A DNA stretch of 64,000 nt. Origin: Hypholoma sublateritium FD-334 SS-4. Its lineage: Eukaryota; Basidiomycota; Agaricomycetes; Agaricales; Strophariaceae. Under the pieces are notes generated by a model. That model was not told the origin of the DNA. It saw nothing but the letters and a program-made list of their open reading frames with translations, and made no database searches. How positions within the stretch are numbered: the stretch's first letter is position 1; the number at the start of each line of letters is the position of its first letter. A program made the position numbers and the translations under genes. Below are positions 55,696 through 64,000 of this stretch, piece by piece. The DNA lies in assembly GCA_000827495.1 (NCBI GenBank), contig KN817628.1, positions 62,001-126,000 of the forward strand, given 5' to 3'.

Positions 55696-58611
55696 ATGCC
55701 GCGAGAAAATAGGAAGAGGGGAAAAAAGCATAAGAAGTTGAATGAAGAAGAGCCGGAGTACAAGGAGTACGTCGAGCCGGAAGCTGAATCCAGAGGGGAG
55801 CCGTCATGGATTGTACCTGCCACAGGCCAGGTTGAAGAAATAAACCCCGAAGCGCCTTTTGGTTACGTAGACGCCGATGTGAAAGCTTACTTCCGAACTG
55901 TCGATATCCAGATCCGTGATTGGCAGGAAAATCAAGACGAAACCGTGCAGGACGGAGATGTAGATCCAAATGAGCGTATGTACATTCGCTCTTGACTGCA
56001 GGAAATAATTGAAGTTCGATTTTTTGCAGACAAAAGGATGTTTTTCACTGCAGCTCTTCAAGAAATGCAGAAAAAAGAAAAGCAATTGGCCACAGATCCA
56101 GACTGCTCGGTAATTTTGGAAAGAATGTCACATTCGATGGACGACTTTGTTCGACGGGTATTTGTTGATAGCCTCGCCGGTTCGTAAGTTGTGCATATAT
56201 CTCGTTACCTTTGGCTTCTCTGACTCTCTCCAACGTTTCAGCTACGATGTCCTTGTACGCCATCGGTTTGCTTCCCATGTTTGCCAAACCCTCTTCACTG
56301 TTGGTCGGGATACAATCTCGCGAGAAGTCAGAATGTATTCTTCACGTCATAAGTTCTCGTCCTGAAACATTCTCCAGGCCAAGGGAATTACCCCCGCGAA
56401 CACTACATCGGAAGAGGAAGGAGAGCTTCGCACATTATCGCAGCTCGTATTGGACATTTGCGAGGTCTTATTTTTCCTTCTGTTTTAATGTCACTACCAA
56501 CTAAATATACTTCGGTTATAGGAACTTCTCCCTACTTTCTCGGCTCTGGTCATGGATCCATTCGCATCTCACGTCGTCCGCACCTTGCTTTTACTACTTT
56601 CACCCAATCTTTCGACGTCAGAGGAAGGTTCACAATCGGCGTTACGATCAAAAAAAAGCTCAGCATGGAAAGCACGCCAGGGACAGATGAAGTCCGTTTT
56701 CACGGAAGACAAGGGAAAGGGGAAAGATTCTGTTCGTAGAACTCCCCCCGAGTTTCAGCAGATGGCCAGAAAATTTGTCGAGGTTGTACGGGAACAACTC
56801 GATGAAAATGAAACCCGCGCGATGGCCGCCAACAAGGTTGCCTGCCCGGGTCTTCAGGTGATTGTTTTTGCCGTCTCCACCCAAAGTCAGCCTTGACATT
56901 TCTCATCAGATGCTGCTAGAAGTCGAGGCTGATCTGGATATGTCCAATGAACCTGACTCTCTGATGGACAGAGTGATGGTCGGCGTCATCACGACATGTC
57001 GTGCGTAATCTACTGCCAATTTTTTGGGAAACAACTCATTTGCAATAGTTGAAAACTCAAGTGCCGATATCGACGAGTCGGACTATGTTGGCACGCTTCT
57101 CCGAGATGCCAATTCGTCGCATCTTCTTGAGATAATTGCTACTCGTTGTCCAAACAATGCATTCAATGCCCTGTGGAAGACATATTTCAGAGGGAAAATG
57201 GCCCGCTTGGCCGCTCACCCCGTTGCCAATTTCGTCCTTGCTAAGGCTTTGGAGCGGGTTTCGGAGATCCAGTTGTCCGAAATCTTCGAAGAGTTAGATG
57301 GTACTTGGAATAAATTAATCCGTGAGCCCACTGGTTATTGGCCGTAATAAAAGCCGCTCATTGATTTTATCCAGGTACATCAAGAACGGGAGTACTGCGA
57401 GCGGTTGTTGATAGAGCTTCGACTCTTGATTCGTCAGGCCGACAAATCATTGCGGTAAATCGTGCCCCTTGCCGTACTCCAAATGTAGAACTAATCAATG
57501 CCTCATTTCCTAGGCCGTGTATGACGCATTCAATTTGGAGACGGCAGAAGAAAAGGCATTAGTAGTCCCATGTGCTCTTACACTTTTGCCGATGGCGGTT
57601 AGTCCGGTGCGAGCGCCACTGCATTTTATTTCGAATTTAACATGCCCTAGGAATACCGCGCTGCTATCACCGACCGAGAAAAGTATACGGCCATTCAGCC
57701 ACCATCTCATCACGGCAGCAGACAAGCACCCCAAATCGCGGATCCACTTGAGCCTAAAACACAAGGAAGCATCCTCCTCCAATCGCTACTGCGACTACCC
57801 GAAACTTTGAGTAGCTTTATTACTGATAGGTACGATAATTGAACGCCACCTAATCCTCACAACTGACTATCATTCTAGCATCCATGCGCTCACAGTAGAG
57901 GATCGTATCAGAATTTCCCACAACGCTTCAGGCTCCCGAGTATTTGATGCATTGTTGGACTCCCCCAAAGTACCGGCCAAAATAAAACGGCAATTTGTCA
58001 TGGACTTCATTGGCTACTACCATCTCCTTGTTGACGACAAACTGGGCAGTCGTGTAGGGGACCGCTGCTGGGCCTTCTCCGACACATATCTCAAGGTACG
58101 TCTGCATACACACCCCTGCGGTCGAAATATAGGCTGACGGCTCATCCAGGAAAAAATTGCACGCTCGCTCATTCACGAAGAGCAAACACTTGCAGCATCT
58201 TACTACGGCAAATTTTTCGCGCGCAATCTGAACCTATACCTGCTCCAGCGGAAACCCGAGGACTGGCGCAACCTTCAGTCTGAACGAAAGCGCACTCAGG
58301 ACGAAGAGAAGCGAAAAGCTTCAGCCGCAGCCGCCGCACCTTCCCCAGTTTCTGCGCCACAAACAGAGCCTGCTGCCCCCCAGTCAGAGTCGCGCAAAAG
58401 AAAGTCACGGCCTGAAAACGAAATTGATGCATTATTTAATGAGAAATTGGGCAAACGGATAAAGAAAGCTGCTCTTACAGATACGAAATCGGTGACCGCA
58501 GTGGCCGAGACACCATCTGTTAAAAAGAAAAAACCCGACAAGGATCTAGACCAGGTGCTCGGTGCCATCCGCTTAGCCCCTGCTAACGACGGAAAGAAAA
58601 AAAGACACTGA
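55696..58611 (+). CDS. NOP9: Nucleolar pumilio-repeat protein Nop9
   Basis: Twelve exons: 55696-55975, 56030-56183, 56242-56326, 56378-56464, 56522-56857, 56910-57000, 57049-57321, 57375-57454, 57514-57597, 57651-57829, 57879-58095, 58150-58611; 775 residues. It opens with [14 protein letters not shown] and PSWI, then conserved Nop9 segments: [67 protein letters not shown] and [15 protein letters not shown], which are Puf-type repeats. Later repeats include [18 protein letters not shown] and [11 protein letters not shown]. The Lys/Arg-rich tail carries [17 protein letters not shown]. Nop9 binds the 20S pre-rRNA near the ITS1 cleavage site and is needed for 18S maturation in the nucleolus. All junction phases agree and the length fits the family. 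Confidence 0.94.
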
Positions 58612-58965
58612 AAACTCGCCTAGGTCAAATACTATTACACCATCTAATACTCCGATGATTTACTTATGTACAGTGGAAATCAATGTAAATGTTCCGCACG
58701 ATAGTAGCCATACCTGGCCGTTCTCAGCAGGCGACCTCAGGCGACTTATTTTTTACAGCCACAACCAATGATATTTCACCGCCAAGTGAAGACATGTTAC
58801 AAACACATCGAAGGTAAGTAGCCAACGCTCAGCGTAAGTTTATACTTCAAACGACATCTGCAACTCCCGCGATACATCTTGTCTTCTCAGGTACCTTCTT
58901 TTGTTGTTGATTTACTGATATTTTCGCCAGACTTCAGGCCTCAGGCATAACAGCTCCATCACCGC
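58612..58965. other. Convergent spacer between Nop9 and actin-A
   Basis: 3' flanks of the two genes only. Confidence 0.5.
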
Positions 58966-60537
<1,572 letters not shown>

Positions 60538-60627
60538 TTCGATTTGATTCTGTGTCTTGAACGGTTGATTGTACTGTGTAATGTGAGTTGATTCTGGGGG
60601 TGCTTTATCCGCAAGTGCGCCGTCAAC

Positions 60628-60634
60628 CTTTATA
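60628..60634 (-). promoter_or_regulatory. TATA box of actin-A
   Basis: TATAAAG read on the minus strand, about 91-97 bp before the ATG at 60537. Confidence 0.6.
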
Positions 60635-61633
60635 GAGTCCAGATGTCGCAGTTGTGTGCAATGCGGTACGCAGAGCAAGGCCCAGTACAACAAGAGCGAG
60701 GGCGCTGCGTGCTGCGAGCGGCTGCGCTGTCCGCGCATTCCTGGCCGCCTGCTGCCAGCCGCGACCGGCGTCGTGCGCTGCTAGACGTCTGCCAAGCCCT
60801 CCAGACGCAGAGATGAGTCAGCCCGTAGAATTTTTGCGAGCGTTGGAGAAGAAAAGTGGTCCGATGTGTATATATAAGCTGCTACGGACGGCGGGCTGAG
60901 AGACAGTTCCGCAGCTTGTTAACGGGATTGGCGTTGGCTGTTACCAGGTCAGGACTCCGAAGGACATCTCCATGGTCATAGACAGTAATAGCCCATTATG
61001 ATTCTTGTAGTACTTATGTTGAACCAGCGTCCAAGTCTGTAAGTGCTCGACGAAAGACACGTCACGGTCGTGGCGCTGTTGTAGCGAAAGAAGAGCACAG
61101 TGCGTGCGAAATTCGAATTTTTTTTTCTCGTTTTGAATTACAGAAAACACGACCATTGGCTAATCAGCTATTATGTAGTATGTAGGATGTGCAGGATCTA
61201 TAGACAATTATAATACAAAAGAAAATGAACCAGAACATCACGACCAGCTGCGGATGTGGCGTGCATTGTCTCTGGCAGGTAGTATCTAACATTAGATGAA
61301 ACTGGCACGGACTCGGGACTTCATATGCATCATGTACTTACTATGATTCAGACCGCAGCGGTTCGAGGACCACGTATAAAAGCAAAGGCTGTTCTTCTCC
61401 AAAACGAACTCATCACACCGGTGACAGAGAAGTTGAACTAACACTTTTTTTTATCCTTTTAGAGGATTAAAAGACAAGATGTATTTGATAGTCGACGCCG
61501 AAGAACAGCACATGAATTAAGATTCCTCCACACCCGCCACCCCTCGTACCACTGATTTCGGTTCCAAGTACGCATCGTGTCATCACCAGGCCGCCCCTCT
61601 CCCTCATTTCGTGTCTCGTTATATCGTGATCGT
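60635..61633. other. Spacer between tandem actin genes, about 1 kb
   Basis: Upstream region of actin-A and 3' flank of actin-B. A GC-rich block (about 60690-60790, many CTGC/GCCGC units) stands out from AT-richer surroundings. The plus-strand frame there (60654-60899) is a low-complexity by-product. Confidence 0.45.
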
Positions 61634-63209
<1,576 letters not shown>

Positions 63210-63287
63210 TGCTATTAATCGTTAAGGTGAAGGTAAAAAGAGAAGTTTCGGAGTGATAAGGTGAGCTGTAAGTTGCGCGGTTGATCG

Positions 63288-63294
63288 ATTTATA
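63288..63294 (-). promoter_or_regulatory. TATA box of actin-B
   Basis: TATAAAT read on the minus strand, 79-85 bp before the ATG at 63209, close to the spacing seen in actin-A. Confidence 0.6.
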
Positions 63295-64000
63295 GGCGAT
63301 TTGGTTGGTAATGCGCAGCAACGTGAAGAATGAAACAAGTAAAAAGTCAGCGCCTGCGTCTACTGCTGCGGTCGGCGCCGCCGCTGCTGCCGGCGCCGGG
63401 GACGAGCTTACCTAGAAGTGCTCTGACGATGAGATGATGGGCAGAGTAGATCAACCAGTTGCCCTATTCTGTGCTGGCTTATCCGATTGCGTGAGGGCAG
63501 GCGCGTATCGCTGCCTTTTATGGACCTCTGTTGTCGTCGCGGAGGCTGTGTTCCTCCTCCATTTCTTCCAAGTCTCACATCAATCTCTTGTCTCTTCCTC
63601 TATTACAACGAATATCTCAAATATATGTATGCCCAGGCATGTAACACTCGAAAAATATCCACATTCATTTCTTGCACCTCCTCCAAGTCGCCTACTCGCA
63701 CATTCACTCAATCCAGCCTTGATAACTGTAAAGCTAGAGCAAACTAAACACTGAGTATATTTGGCGAGGATAAGTAATCGATGGGAATATAAACAAAATC
63801 GCATATGGCTGCGGAGGGTCACCACACGGTTTTTCTGGAGTGACACGGACGAAGCGGAGCACTACTAACCTACCATTTCCAGATGCAGTATGAATCTACT
63901 TGTTAAGCGAATTAAAGACCCGAGGACCCATGTCAATACATATATTGAAAGAAAAAGCAGGAATTCTTCAAGTTATGTCATCGTAAAGGCAGTCGCGGGA
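63295..64000. other. Upstream region of actin-B to window end
   Basis: Includes a GCCGCCGCTGCTGCCGGCGCC-like GC block near 63374-63400, similar in kind to the one upstream of actin-A. No gene supported before the window ends. Confidence 0.4.

Noticed and set aside
60654..60899. Ala/Arg-rich 81-codon plus-strand frame
   Set aside because: A by-product of the GC-rich block in the actin-A promoter; no ATG context, homology or splice support.

Overview
This 64-kb window is nuclear DNA of a filamentous fungus, almost certainly a mushroom-forming basidiomycete (Agaricomycetes). Nearly every gene is split by short GT-AG introns of about 46-70 nt. The gene types fit that group: F-box proteins with degenerate leucine-rich tails, a many-exon cytochrome P450, the DUF7918 family and two actin genes. 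Exon models below were built by hand from reading frame, splice sites and known protein motifs. I name no species.

Layout. 0.4-5.3 kb: two weakly defined genes around isolated N bases, an intron-containing tRNA-Gly(GCC), an F-box/LRR protein and a small acidic protein. 6.3-11.4 kb: a Yta7/ATAD2-type bromodomain AAA ATPase. 12.5-20.1 kb: an acidic unknown protein, a 14-exon P450 and a basidiomycete protein of unknown function. 20.6-33.2 kb: two tandem DUF7918 genes (+), an MFS transporter (-), a proline-rich/beta-propeller/inositol 5-phosphatase fusion (-), a decayed DUF7918 copy (-) and an intact third copy (-). 33.8-38.5 kb: O6-alkylguanine-DNA alkyltransferase (-), an alpha/beta hydrolase (+) and an HD-domain dNTPase of the SAMHD1 type (-). 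39.9-51.0 kb: mRNA 3'-end factor Rna14/CstF77, ribosomal protein eL18 head-to-head with a Tra2-like RRM protein, and a nucleostemin/Grn1-type GTPase. 51.2-51.9 kb: a non-autonomous TIR element. 53.2-63.2 kb: an F-box protein, the pumilio-repeat protein Nop9 and two tandem actin genes (-).

The genes do not form one pathway. Two themes recur: ribosome biogenesis and RNA processing (Rna14, eL18, Tra2-like, Grn1, Nop9), and nucleotide or DNA maintenance (alkyltransferase, dNTPase, Yta7-like chromatin ATPase). The accessory part is the DUF7918 cluster with its pseudogene and shared upstream motif.

I saw no CRISPR array, prophage, operon or clearly novel multi-gene system. The most distinctive observations are the microexons (3, 6, 10 and 15 nt), the DUF7918 duplication and decay, a diverged second actin, a GC-AG intron, and a MITE-like element with long perfect inverted repeats.
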